Positions 7,093 to 15,020 of a stretch of DNA of 64,000 nt are shown one piece after another. The stretch spans positions 1 through 64,000 of the forward strand of contig NZ_JANYGH010000038.1 of the NCBI RefSeq assembly GCF_025362475.1. The letters run 5' to 3'. Position 1 is the stretch's first letter. Every line of letters begins with the position of its first letter. Position numbers and translations under genes: made by a program. The notes beneath the pieces were generated by a model. That model had not been told where the DNA came from. It did no database searches and was given only the letters and a program-made list of their open reading frames with translations. This stretch comes from Mucilaginibacter sp. (GTDB taxonomy: Bacteria > Bacteroidota > Bacteroidia > Sphingobacteriales > Sphingobacteriaceae).

Positions 7093-8319
7093 TTGAATAC
7101 TTCGGTCTATATAGCTAAACGGTACTTGTTCTCGGGCAAGAAGATGCACGCCATCAATATCATATCGGGCATATCCATGCTGGGCGTGCTGGTAGGCAGC
7201 GCGGCCTTGATTATTATATTATCGGTGTTTAATGGGTTCGAGAAAGTTATCCTTTCTTTATATAGCAATTTCACTCCCGAAATAAAGATCGAAACCCGGC
7301 TTGGCAAAACTTTCGATCCTAATACGCCCTATTTTAATGCATTGCATAAAGATGCCAGCCTCTTTTCATTCACGGAGGTGCTACAGGAAAAGGCCCTGAT
7401 AAGATATGGAGATAAGCCGCTAATTGGAATTATAAAGGGTGTGAGCGATGATTTTTTAAAAAACAAACAGCTGGATAGCACTGTACAAAACGGATCTTTT
7501 ACCTTAAAAAGCGGGGATAAGTATTTTGCAGTAGTTGGGGCAACTATACAAGGTAGCCTGGGCATCAATGTTCATGATGATCTATCGCCCATACAAATAT
7601 TTTCACCACGGCGTACTGTGGTAAGTTCGGCAAATCCGCTTGATGAGTTTGAAGTGCGATCCATTAACGCATCCGGAGTGTTTGCCATACAGCAGGAGTT
7701 TGATGATATTGTGGTAACACCAATAGAGTTTGCCCGCGACCTGCTTAATCAGCCAAAAGAAATTACATCGCTGGAGCTTACCTACAAAAAAGGCACCGAT
7801 CTATCGGTGGTACAAAACAAAATTAAGGATGCCATAGGCAAGCAGTACACTATAAAAAATCGTAAGGAACAAAATACCGAGCTTTATAAAACGTTAAATT
7901 ACGAGCGCTGGAGTATATTTATGATTTTGACCTTTGTACTTATCATAGCCATATTTAATATCATAGGTTCATTAACCATGCTGGTTATTGATAAGCGCAA
8001 GGATATAGCCATTTTAAGTAGCCTGGGTGCCAATAAACGATTAATACAAGGGATATTTTTTTTTGAGGGGATGATGATATCAATATTTGGTTGTATTGTT
8101 GGCATAGCACTTGGCCTTGCATTTTGCCTGGTGCAACAGCGCTTTGGATTTATAAGGATGGGCGCGGCCACTTCGGTGATTGATGCTTACCCGATAGATC
8201 TTAAGATAACTGATTTTGGCCTGGTATTTTTAACAGTAGGGGCCATATCTGTTATCGCATCGGGTATTAGTGCACGATTAAGTATTAAAGGATTGGATGA
8301 AATCAAACAGGATTTGTAA
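7093..8319 (+). CDS. FtsX-like ABC transporter permease (LolC/LolE type)
   Basis: A 408 aa inner-membrane permease with the MacB/FtsX layout: one N-terminal helix (about residues 20-46, containing GISMLGVLVGSAALIIILS), a large periplasmic domain, then three helices near 272-298, 318-345 and 373-397. The start (NTSVYIAKRYLFSGKK) is typical of LolC/E-like proteins that extract lipoproteins from the inner membrane. Start is TTG. No ATPase partner is in the window. A lipoprotein gene follows after 9 bases and rbfA shortly after. Confidence 0.88.
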   Translation: MNTSVYIAKRYLFSGKKMHAINIISGISMLGVLVGSAALIIILSVFNGFEKVILSLYSNFTPEIKIETRLGKTFDPNTPYFNALHKDASLFSFTEVLQEKALIRYGDKPLIGIIKGVSDDFLKNKQLDSTVQNGSFTLKSGDKYFAVVGATIQGSLGINVHDDLSPIQIFSPRRTVVSSANPLDEFEVRSINASGVFAIQQEFDDIVVTPIEFARDLLNQPKEITSLELTYKKGTDLSVVQNKIKDAIGKQYTIKNRKEQNTELYKTLNYERWSIFMILTFVLIIAIFNIIGSLTMLVIDKRKDIAILSSLGANKRLIQGIFFFEGMMISIFGCIVGIALGLAFCLVQQRFGFIRMGAATSVIDAYPIDLKITDFGLVFLTVGAISVIASGISARLSIKGLDEIKQDL

Positions 8320-8328
8320 ATTTGTTAT

Positions 8329-8703
8329 ATGAGGATAAGGTATATTCAAAATTTCGCCTTCTTAATTATTCTTTTTTTGGCAGCGAGCTCATGTAACGGA
8401 AATTCGAAAAAAGTAGATATACCTCTTGTTTACAAAGGTTTGTACAGCTTTGGTCCCGAAATAAAATCATTTAAAGATTGCGACAACGGCACAGAATTTT
8501 GGGTTGCAGATAGCTCGGCAACGTTGGAACTGCAATACTCGCAAATGAACTTCGAAAAACCATATGAGCCGGTTTATGTTGAGGTAGAGGGTATTAAATC
8601 AAAATCGGGTAAAGAGGGGATGGGATCTGAATATGATAGCACCCTTGTTGTAAAAAAAGTAATAAAAATAACAAAAGAGATACCGCAGGATATGTGTAAT
8701 TAA
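8329..8703 (+). CDS. Lipoprotein with NlpE-like C-terminal OB-fold
   Basis: 124 aa with a lipoprotein signal (RIRYIQNFAFLIILFLAASSC, lipid Cys at residue 22). The mature part YKGLYSFGPEIKSFKDCDNG followed by EFWVADS, an L-E-L-Q-Y block and PVYVEVEGI resembles the C-terminal OB domain of NlpE/CutF-type lipoproteins (G-Y with a conserved Cys, then a basic or aromatic pair, then a V-x-V-x-G strand). Role unknown, possibly envelope or metal stress. It is tightly linked to the permease upstream, which suggests co-transcription. Confidence 0.75.
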   Translation: MRIRYIQNFAFLIILFLAASSCNGNSKKVDIPLVYKGLYSFGPEIKSFKDCDNGTEFWVADSSATLELQYSQMNFEKPYEPVYVEVEGIKSKSGKEGMGSEYDSTLVVKKVIKITKEIPQDMCN

Positions 8704-8772
8704 CACGATATTCAACAAAGGTTAATCAAAATAAATAAAACTCATCTGCCGCAGTGGCGTTAACTTATCATC

Positions 8773-9144
8773 ATGGAATCAAAACGTCAGCAAAAATTTG
8801 CCGGAGTAATACAGGAAGACCTGGCAGCTATATTTCAACGCGAGGGTATGAACTATTTGCCTAATACCCTGATAACCATAACCAAAGTACGGGTAACCCC
8901 CGACCTGGCCATCGCCCGCATATTTTTAAGCTTTTTTGGCAATACTAATTTGCAGCTGGCTTTGCAAACTATAAAGTCGCATGCTTCAGAAATTCGATAT
9001 AAACTGGGAGCGCGTATTAAAGACCAGGTAAGGATAATTCCGCAGTTGGAATTTTTTGTGGATGATACCAGCGAATACGTGGAACGCATGGATAAAATAT
9101 TTGATAAAATAAGCAAGGAAGAACGCCAGCCGGATACAGAATAG
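8773..9144 (+). CDS. rbfA: 30S ribosome-binding factor A
   Basis: RbfA is a KH-fold cytoplasmic factor needed for late 30S maturation and 16S 5'-end processing. The 123 aa length is normal. The N-terminus ESKRQQKFAGVIQEDLAAIF, the VTKV-like strand (ITKVRVTPDLAIARIFLSFFG) and the ending RIIPQLEFFVDDTSEYVERMDKIFD fit the family well. The M23 peptidase gene follows after 12 bases and is probably co-transcribed. Confidence 0.95.
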   Translation: MESKRQQKFAGVIQEDLAAIFQREGMNYLPNTLITITKVRVTPDLAIARIFLSFFGNTNLQLALQTIKSHASEIRYKLGARIKDQVRIIPQLEFFVDDTSEYVERMDKIFDKISKEERQPDTE

Positions 9145-9156
9145 CGATTTATCCCG

Positions 9157-9843
9157 ATGGATCATCATGAACAGCTTCATAGTTATTTAAAAAACCACCC
9201 GGATGCCATTGGCAGGGTGGTTGATTATAATGCCGGCACCGACCGGCTTTTTTTGTTAGATTTTACTGCTGCCAACACGGAACTAACTACGGATATTATT
9301 GCCGATACCCAAAAGTTTACGGATTGGGTAAACGACAAACTGAAAGCAAATAACTGCCGCTACGGAATTGGTGGTTATATGGAGCACCGCACTATTTATG
9401 CAGTAAGTGCCCATTTTGATACCGAAGATGAGCCCCGCCGCTTGCATTTAGGCGTTGATATTTGGGGGGCCGAAGGCACACCCATCTATACTCCCTTTGA
9501 TGGTAAGGTACACAGCTTTCAGGATAACAATAACCTGGGCGATTACGGCCCTTGTATTATTTTAGAACATAACCTTAGTGGCTTAACGCTGTATAGTCTT
9601 TACGGCCACCTGAGCCGCAAAAGCCTGGAAGGCTTGATCGTTGGGAAGCCTTTAAAAAAAGATGAGCGAATAGCCAGCCTTGGCGATAATACGGAGAACG
9701 GCCAATGGCCGCCACATCTGCATTTTCAGCTGATGTTTGATATGGAGGGGAAGTTTGGTGACTATCCTGGCGTATGTAAATATTCGGAGATGGAAAAGTA
9801 TAGGACGAATGTGCCCGATGCGGGATTAGTGCTGGGGTTTTAG
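9157..9843 (+). CDS. M23 (LytM-type) peptidase-domain protein
   Basis: 228 aa. The LytM zinc motifs are present: HLGVDIWG (His and Asp) and PPHLHFQLM (HxH), with YGHLS between them, in the order expected for M23 endopeptidases, which cut peptide crosslinks in peptidoglycan. Unusually there is no signal peptide or membrane anchor; the first 100 residues look like a soluble N-terminal domain, so either export is non-standard or the substrate is intracellular. It lies 12 bases downstream of rbfA. Confidence 0.88.
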   Translation: MDHHEQLHSYLKNHPDAIGRVVDYNAGTDRLFLLDFTAANTELTTDIIADTQKFTDWVNDKLKANNCRYGIGGYMEHRTIYAVSAHFDTEDEPRRLHLGVDIWGAEGTPIYTPFDGKVHSFQDNNNLGDYGPCIILEHNLSGLTLYSLYGHLSRKSLEGLIVGKPLKKDERIASLGDNTENGQWPPHLHFQLMFDMEGKFGDYPGVCKYSEMEKYRTNVPDAGLVLGF

Positions 9844-9890
9844 CCCCCCGGCGCCCTGAAGGGGGAGCTTAGCGTACACAAGTAAAAAGA

Positions 9891-10000
9891 GCAGTCTGCA
9901 CCGTTAGGTGCAACCTGTTTGTAGAAAGGATATACCCATTAACTTTGCCTCGTTAGAGGCTACCTTTCAATAGCAATGTTATTTACCTTGTTAATTGGGG
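9891..10000 (+). repeat. Two-hairpin intergenic repeat, copy A (110 bp)
   Basis: Layout: GCACCGTTAGGTGC hairpin, the box AACCTGTTTGTAG, a short spacer, then a CTTTGCCTCGTTAGAGGC hairpin and a tail ending in AATTGGGG. A near-identical unit begins at 10043. The first unit starts 48 bases after the M23 stop. Confidence 0.85.
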
Positions 10001-10042
10001 GGCACTTACATTTTTTATTTACTGTTTATAACTAATAAAGGG

Positions 10043-10150
10043 GCAGTCTGCACCGTTAGGTGCTACCTGTTTGTAGAAAACATATGCGATTACCTTTGCC
10101 TCGTAGAGGCTACCCCTAAACAGCAATGTTATTTACCCTAACAATTGGGG
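10043..10150 (+). repeat. Two-hairpin intergenic repeat, copy B (108 bp)
   Basis: Direct copy of the unit at 9891 with the same hairpins (GCACCGTTAGGTGC and GCCTCGTAGAGGC), the same CCTGTTTGTAG box and the same tail GCAATGTTATTTACC. The spacer between box and second hairpin differs in sequence, so the paired and box parts are what is kept. Confidence 0.85.
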
Positions 10151-10220
10151 TTGCACCTACGGAGCAAAGCTTGATTGTTGTTCAAAATTGCTACAAACAG
10201 GCAGCTCCTGACGGAGCATA
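10151..10220 (-). repeat. Two-hairpin intergenic repeat, inverted copy C (about 70 bp)
   Basis: Read on the minus strand this has the same order: GCTCCGTCAGGAGC hairpin, GCCTGTTTGTAG box, about 20-base spacer, then CTTTGCTCCGTAGGTGC. The stem bases differ from copies A and B but stay paired, which suggests selection or copying of structure. The A/B tail is absent. Confidence 0.75.
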
Positions 10221-10543
10221 CTTGCATGCGTACACATCATAGCTGTTCGGAAGAAATAAAAAGGCGGTCATGCCGATGCAGATCAACATCTCACTTGCAG
10301 GGCAACCCCTGTGCTGGCTTCGAAATTATCTATAAAAAACTCAACCTTTCTGATTGGGTGCTGAAATAAATTCAGCATGACTTGTTGTTTTTTAAGCAAT
10401 TATACGATAAGCAACGTGCATAGCATAATGATTACCGGTTCTGTAAGGTGGCGAAATAAATCCGGCCTGAATCAGCATAAATTACGACATAACAATTCCA
10501 CAAACCCAATCATTATCCCCGTTTTATTGTCGATATTTATACT
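10221..10543. other. Rest of the gene-free region before the TonB-domain gene
   Basis: No credible ORF. Around 10360-10382 there is a small inverted word (GCTGAAATAAATTCAGCATG) and a related one near 10454 (GCGAAATAAATCCGGCCTGA), which look like decayed copies of another short palindromic repeat. I see no clear promoter consensus apart from AT-rich sequence just before 10544. Confidence 0.5.
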
Positions 10544-11218
10544 ATGATAAGGCACTTGCTCATAGGTATAATAGCGCTAACTACGGTGTTTGCTGCAAAA
10601 GCTCAGCCTGCGTTTAAAGGTGGGCAAAATGCACTTGATAACTTTCTGCTATCAAAAATTGTTTATCCCGAGTATTCCAGGCAAAATTGCATTTCGGGTA
10701 CTGTTACTGTTGCTTTCAAACTGGATAAGACTGGTAAAGTGATGGAGGCCAGGGTACAAAACGGACCCGGTATCGATCTGGATGATGAAGCCTTAAGAGT
10801 GATCAGGTTAACATCGGGCCAATGGATAATTCCGGCTGACTATAGTTCAACAACTTACCTGTTTCAGCCTATACGCTTTGATCCCGACCCAACACGTTGC
10901 AACTCATCAACGGCAAATGATGTGCAGGCAGCAATTGCCAATTACAGGAGCAGGCAGGAACTGGAAAACGCGGTTACCAATTATTATATCAATAAATATC
11001 AGGGTAAGGCCGATCCATCTAAAGAATCACTCATCATTGCCCTAAAAAAACAGTTGGGATTTGATGACGAATTGGTGGGCGATTTGCTTAACCAGGCTAA
11101 TGAAAAACTAAAACAAGGGGATAAGGAAGGCGCCTGTACCGATTGGAACTTTATCCGCAATATTGGCAGCGATAGGGCCGATAGTTTTATTGAAAAATAT
11201 TGCAGTAAAAAGCCTTAA
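10544..11218 (+). CDS. Secreted protein with TonB C-terminal domain
   Basis: 224 aa with a signal peptide (MIRHLLIGIIALTTVFAAKA, then Q). Residues about 35-112 fit the TonB C-terminal fold used as a stand-alone module in Bacteroidota: YPEYSRQNCISGTVTVAF, then KVMEARVQNGPGIDLDDEALRVI. Classical TonB has an N-terminal membrane anchor and a Pro-rich linker; both are missing, so this is probably not an energy transducer but a periplasmic protein using the fold for binding. The C-terminal 100 residues are helical and unassigned, with a Cys pair near the end (EGACTDWNFI and EKYCSK). Confidence 0.85.
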   Translation: MIRHLLIGIIALTTVFAAKAQPAFKGGQNALDNFLLSKIVYPEYSRQNCISGTVTVAFKLDKTGKVMEARVQNGPGIDLDDEALRVIRLTSGQWIIPADYSSTTYLFQPIRFDPDPTRCNSSTANDVQAAIANYRSRQELENAVTNYYINKYQGKADPSKESLIIALKKQLGFDDELVGDLLNQANEKLKQGDKEGACTDWNFIRNIGSDRADSFIEKYCSKKP

Positions 11219-11246
11219 CCAAATTATAATTCGATTAAGGCTTTTT
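11211..11246. terminator. Terminator between converging genes
   Basis: AGCCTTAA (11211-11218, including the stop codon) pairs perfectly with TTAAGGCT (11235-11242), followed by TTTT on the plus strand. It can serve the TonB-domain gene; on the other strand an A-rich flank gives a weaker terminator for the small gene ending at 11267. Confidence 0.8.
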
Positions 11247-11266
11247 GATTGCTTGCAGAATAAAAA

Positions 11267-11464
11267 TCAGGCAGTTAAGCTTACCAGCTCAACTTCTTTA
11301 ATGGCCAGCAACATAAGGCGGCCCTGGTATTCAACCCAAACATCGGCAAAACCGTTACCATCATAACCTAAAAACTTCATGAAGGGGTTGCTAATGTTGA
11401 GGTTTTTCCACCTTTTACCAATGTACTTAAGTAACTGACCACTTTTTAATGTTGTGTTTGCCAT
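11267..11464 (-). CDS. Small hypothetical protein, 65 aa
   Basis: Begins MANTTLKSGQLLKYIGKRWK and contains DVWVEYQGRLMLLAIKEVEL, with alternating hydrophobic residues that suggest a small beta-barrel (SH3 or KOW-like). No signal peptide. An AT-rich leader precedes the ATG and a terminator follows. It stands alone between genes, converging with the TonB-domain gene. Codon use looks like its neighbours. Function not recognised. Confidence 0.6.
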   Translation of the reverse strand: MANTTLKSGQLLKYIGKRWKNLNISNPFMKFLGYDGNGFADVWVEYQGRLMLLAIKEVELVSLTA

Positions 11465-11662
11465 AAGTTTTAATTTTTAAAGTGTGAAACAATGAACTAA
11501 GGTAATTAACATTTGCGAAAATATTTAACCCGTAGAAAATAAATTTTCTTTTGTATCCGGTTTATTACAGCAAAGAAAACAGTATTAAGTTGCCGTTACT
11601 CTATGATAAAACCAATGCCAAATGGGTAATGTTTTGTTTGTTAGTGCTTTATCGGTAAAATG

Positions 11663-12157
11663 TTATTTTGCTTTGGTATAGCTTTTGGGGTCGAGCGCAC
11701 CGGGCGACCAACCTTTAAAAAAATCCAATATTTTGTCCTTACTGTAACCTTTTCCCTCTTCCAGGTATTCGGAGTTTTGAGTGTGGAGGCGCGTTCCTTT
11801 ACCATCGAGCACAATAAAAACCGGGAACCCAAATCGTTGAGGATAACCCAGTTTGGCTAAGGCCTCTTCGTTCTCGTTTTCCTTGCTGTAATTTACATGT
11901 AAAACAATATAGTTGGCATTAAGGTATTTATCCAGCGTGGTGTCTTTGGTTACCAGGTCATTAAAGCGGATACACCAGCTGCACCAGTTGCCGCCTATTT
12001 GTAAAAGTACATTTTTATGTTGCGTTGATGCTTGTTTAACAGCAGCTGCAATATCTGCTTTGGCATCGGCCGATGGATTGTAAAGATGAGGCTTCTCCTG
12101 TGCCCTTACAGCCAAAGAAAATGCGGAAATCAATATTAAAAAAAGCAATTTTTTCAT
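11663..12157 (-). CDS. Secreted thioredoxin-family protein
   Basis: 164 aa starting at MKKLLFLILISAFSLAVRAQ, a clean signal peptide; an open frame continues 22 codons further upstream but those codons do not look like a signal or domain. The thioredoxin active site is WCSWC (GGNWCSWCIRF) with the cis-Pro region FGFPVFIVLDGKG downstream. Proteins of this type reduce or isomerise periplasmic disulfides; the two flanking Trp and the C-S-W-C signature resemble the thioredoxin_7/DUF255-like group. Single gene, divergent from the candidate small RNA. Confidence 0.88.
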   Translation of the reverse strand: MKKLLFLILISAFSLAVRAQEKPHLYNPSADAKADIAAAVKQASTQHKNVLLQIGGNWCSWCIRFNDLVTKDTTLDKYLNANYIVLHVNYSKENENEEALAKLGYPQRFGFPVFIVLDGKGTRLHTQNSEYLEEGKGYSKDKILDFFKGWSPGALDPKSYTKAK

Positions 12158-12314
12158 AAGTGGAAAAATATTTTTTCGCTGCTGTATCAGCAATAAACCG
12201 TCGTAGATATGTAAGATGAACAAATTACAGGTTTAAGGTAGAGAATTATTTATAATAATTCAACAAGATTGGTCAAATACAGGCACTTGTAAACACAATG
12301 TGGAAAACTTCCAA

Positions 12315-12345
12315 ATTGAATGGTAGCTGAAGAGTAATATTTTTG
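12315..12345 (+). promoter_or_regulatory. Promoter of the candidate small RNA
   Basis: ATTG (12315-12318), a 19-base spacer and TATTTTTG (12338-12345) match the Bacteroidota TTTG-N19-TAnnTTTG promoter in seven of eight fixed positions. No ORF of any quality follows before the terminator at 12457. Confidence 0.65.
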
Positions 12346-12349
12346 ATAT

Positions 12350-12483
12350 AGAATACCCTAACAACACCCCGATTATTATCGGAAACTTAGGGCCGATATG
12401 TGAAAGCGCTTATTTAAAATTGAGTTTTTTCAGTTATAAATAGTTAATATGTGTTAAGCCCCGCCCAATGCGGGGCTTTTTTT
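12350..12483 (+). ncRNA. Candidate structured small RNA, about 130 nt
   Basis: Between a consensus promoter (12315-12345) and a strong terminator (12457-12483) there is no reading frame, but there is clear structure. CCCTAA (12356-12361) pairs with TTAGGG (12387-12392), and inside it CCGAT-TATT-ATCGG (12369-12382) forms a perfect hairpin. The rest is AT-rich and single-stranded. It could be a free regulatory RNA, or a leader whose terminator attenuates the ComA-like gene 215 bases downstream. I cannot match it to a known RNA family from memory. Ends are estimated. Confidence 0.5.
12457..12483 (+). terminator. Strong intrinsic terminator with no upstream gene
   Basis: AGCCCCGC (12457-12464) pairs perfectly with GCGGGGCT (12470-12477) around a 5-base loop, followed by seven T. 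The nearest upstream gene runs the other way, so this terminator must serve a non-coding transcript or an attenuated leader. Confidence 0.9.
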
Positions 12484-12698
12484 GGCACTGTGCCGGGATT
12501 TTACCTGGTAAAATATTTTTCAAGAACAGTGTCTTTACATCAAAATCATCCACAGGTTAATTTGCATACCAACACCTCCCGAAAGTTTTCACATAGGCTT
12601 ATCTAAGATTTAACATTTACATTATTTATCCTTTGCTTTTTTTTTACGACATTTGCGCCGTTAGAACTTTTAGTTATAGGCTATAACCAATAATTTAT

Positions 12699-13460
12699 AT
12701 GAATTATACCATCAATAATTTACCCGACCGTACAACTAAACCCCGTGATAAAGGCATTACCATGGTGATGGATAAAGGTTTAAGTTTGAGGCAGGTGGAA
12801 GATTTTATTGAGGTTGGTGGTACACATGCCGATATTATTAAGTTGGGCTGGGCCACCTCATACGTGACCCCTAACCTAAACGAAAAAATAAAGCTATACA
12901 GAGAAGCAGGCATTCCGGTTTATTTTGGAGGCACTTTGTTTGAAGCATTCATTGTACGTAACCAGTTTGATGATTATTGCCGTTTGCTTGATAAATACCA
13001 GATGGAGCATTGCGAAGTATCCGATGGGTCGATCACTATTGAACATGATGTTAAATGTGAATACATCCGTAAACTGGCAAAACAGGTTACCGTTATATCA
13101 GAAGTTGGGTCAAAAGATGTGCAAAAAATATTTGCGCCATACAAATGGATAAAACTGATGAACGCCGAAATTGAAGCGGGTTCATGGAAGGTGATTGCAG
13201 AAGCCCGCGAAAGTGGTAACGTAGGGATCTATCGTGATTCTGGAGAGGTGAGGCAGGGTTTGGTTGATGAAATCCTTACCCAGATACCCGAAGAGATGAT
13301 AATATGGGAAGCCCCCCAAAAGGCACAGCAGGTTTGGTTTATCAAATTAATTGGTGCCAACGTAAGTTTAGGTAATATTGCCCCGGCCGATATTATCCCG
13401 CTGGAAACATTACGCCTGGGCATCCGGAGCGATACTTTTGATCATTTTCTGAGCTTATAA
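12699..13460 (+). CDS. Phosphosulfolactate synthase-like protein (ComA family)
   Basis: 253 aa, a full-length ComA-type TIM barrel. ComA adds sulfite to phosphoenolpyruvate to give phosphosulfolactate, known from coenzyme M synthesis in methanogens. Recognisable family blocks are KPRDKGITMVMDKGL, the KLGWATS strand, YFGGTLFEAF, CEVSDGSI, ISEVGSKD and IWEAPQKAQQVWFIKLIG. This bacterium should not make coenzyme M, and no ComB or ComC homologue is nearby, so the product may feed another sulfonate such as cysteate for sulfonolipids (inference). aroE and gldD follow on the same strand after a terminator. Confidence 0.85.
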   Translation: MNYTINNLPDRTTKPRDKGITMVMDKGLSLRQVEDFIEVGGTHADIIKLGWATSYVTPNLNEKIKLYREAGIPVYFGGTLFEAFIVRNQFDDYCRLLDKYQMEHCEVSDGSITIEHDVKCEYIRKLAKQVTVISEVGSKDVQKIFAPYKWIKLMNAEIEAGSWKVIAEARESGNVGIYRDSGEVRQGLVDEILTQIPEEMIIWEAPQKAQQVWFIKLIGANVSLGNIAPADIIPLETLRLGIRSDTFDHFLSL

Positions 13461-13481
13461 TTAACCTTATCATACAGTGCC

Positions 13482-13515
13482 AAAGCCTTCGGATGAAAAT
13501 TCAGAGGCTTTTTTT
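13482..13515 (+). terminator. Terminator after the ComA-like gene
   Basis: AAAGCCT (13482-13488) pairs with AGGCTTT (13505-13511), followed by a run of T. Confidence 0.75.
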
Positions 13516-13644
13516 ATGCCTTTTAAACCAATAATTAATACTCCATGTTTAGTTACAATAGTCTATTATAATTTTGGGTATGGCAGTTACCGTTTCTGTG
13601 TATATCTTTAGGCATTCATTTTAGGGGATAACAAATTATAATAC

Positions 13645-14445
13645 ATGAAACATTACGGGCTGATAGGTTTTCCACTTTCGCACTCCTTTTCAAAAAAGTA
13701 TTTTACCGAGAAATTTAAAACCGAGGGCATTGAAGATGCTGTTTATGACCTATACCCGCTTGAGCATATTAAAGATCTTCAGGATCTGCTGGACGAGAAC
13801 CCTAACCTGGTAGGTCTTAATATCACCATTCCGCATAAGGTTTCAATTATACCCTACCTGGATTGGATAGAGCACGATGCCCGTACAGCTGGAGCCGTAA
13901 ATTGCATTTGCATTAGTGCAGAAAGCCCCTTACAGGCCGCTTTTACCGGCGAAGTTGGTATACAAGGTCACGATTTCAGGCTTGAAGGTTATAATACAGA
14001 TTTGTATGGTTTTGAGATGTCGATAAAGCCACTCATCAATGATACTAATGACGAGGCATTGGTATTGGGTGATGGCGGCGCGGCAAAAGCAGTAAAATGT
14101 GTGTTGGAGAATATGGGCATCACTTATAAAACGGTAACCCGCAAACCGCACCCCGATCACTTGCTATTCAGCGATTTGAAACCGCATCACATAAAGAAAC
14201 ATAAGATCATCATCAATACAACACCATTGGGTACCGCTCCTAATATTGATGAGTGCCCGCCTATTCCTTATGAAGCTATTACTGACGAACATTTACTGTA
14301 CGATCTGATATACAATCCGGAAGAAACGCTGTTTTTGAAACGCGGGCGTGAGCAGGGAGCGGCCACAAAAAATGGTTATGAAATGCTGGTATTACAGGCG
14401 GAGAAATCCTGGGAAATATGGAATACTAAAGATTTGCGCGCATGA
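13645..14445 (+). CDS. aroE: Shikimate dehydrogenase
   Basis: AroE reduces 3-dehydroshikimate to shikimate with NADPH in aromatic amino acid synthesis. The 266 aa protein starts KHYGLIGFPLSHSFSKKYF (substrate-binding Ser pair) and has the catalytic Lys in LNITIPHK, the AGAVNCI block, the NTD motif in GYNTDLYGFE and the nucleotide loop VLGDGGAAKAV. The last four bases overlap gldD (ATGA), so they are translationally coupled. A TATCTTTA sequence about 45 bases upstream may be its -7 box. Confidence 0.96.
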   Translation: MKHYGLIGFPLSHSFSKKYFTEKFKTEGIEDAVYDLYPLEHIKDLQDLLDENPNLVGLNITIPHKVSIIPYLDWIEHDARTAGAVNCICISAESPLQAAFTGEVGIQGHDFRLEGYNTDLYGFEMSIKPLINDTNDEALVLGDGGAAKAVKCVLENMGITYKTVTRKPHPDHLLFSDLKPHHIKKHKIIINTTPLGTAPNIDECPPIPYEAITDEHLLYDLIYNPEETLFLKRGREQGAATKNGYEMLVLQAEKSWEIWNTKDLRA

Positions 14446-15020
14446 GATATGCCGGTTTATTAGTTGTGGTGTTGTTATTGTTTGCTGCCTGCGGTGGCAA
14501 TCATGACTATTCGCCCAAGCCGCGGGGCTATTTTCGCATAAAATTTCCGAAAAAGGAATACCAGGATTATGCCGCTGGCTGCCCTTACACATTTAGCTAC
14601 CCTAAATATGCGTTCATTGAGCCAGACTTGAGCAGAAATGCCAAGCCATGTTGGGTTAACATGCAGTTTCCTCAATTTAACGCCACCTTGCATTTAAGCT
14701 ATCAGCCGGTTACTTCAAAAAAGGAATATAATCAATTGGTGGAGGATGCCCGCACCTTTGCTTTTAAACATACAGTAAAAGCAACCTCTATTGATGAGGG
14801 CATAATAGCCTATCCCGAGCGCAAGGTTTATGGTATTTATTATACCATTGATGGTAATTCGGCTTCATCTGTGCAGTTTTTCTTAACAGATAGTACCAAA
14901 AACTATCTCCGCGGCGCGCTTTATTTTAACTCTGAACCAAAGCTTGATTCCATTCAGCCGGCACTTAATTTTGTTAAGAAAGATCTGGAGGTGTTGATTA
15001 AGAGTTTAAAATGGAAATAG
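14442..15020 (+). CDS. gldD: Gliding motility lipoprotein GldD
   Basis: 192 aa with a lipoprotein signal (VVVLLLFAAC, lipid Cys at residue 17) and the GldD hallmark SPKPRGYFRIKFPKKEY right after it, then CPYTFSYPKYA and CWVNMQFPQFNATLHLSY. GldD is required for gliding and type IX secretion in Flavobacterium; its exact role is not settled. Homologues occur in non-gliding Bacteroidota too, so motility cannot be concluded here. It overlaps aroE by four bases. Confidence 0.93.
   Translation: MRYAGLLVVVLLLFAACGGNHDYSPKPRGYFRIKFPKKEYQDYAAGCPYTFSYPKYAFIEPDLSRNAKPCWVNMQFPQFNATLHLSYQPVTSKKEYNQLVEDARTFAFKHTVKATSIDEGIIAYPERKVYGIYYTIDGNSASSVQFFLTDSTKNYLRGALYFNSEPKLDSIQPALNFVKKDLEVLIKSLKWK

Noticed and set aside
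9891..10220. CRISPR array
   Set aside because: Only three units, one inverted, with internal hairpins and no evenly spaced unique spacers; no cas genes.
10175..10369. Plus-strand ORF of 64 codons in the repeat patch
   Set aside because: It begins inside the inverted repeat copy and has a composition unlike neighbouring genes; no family features.
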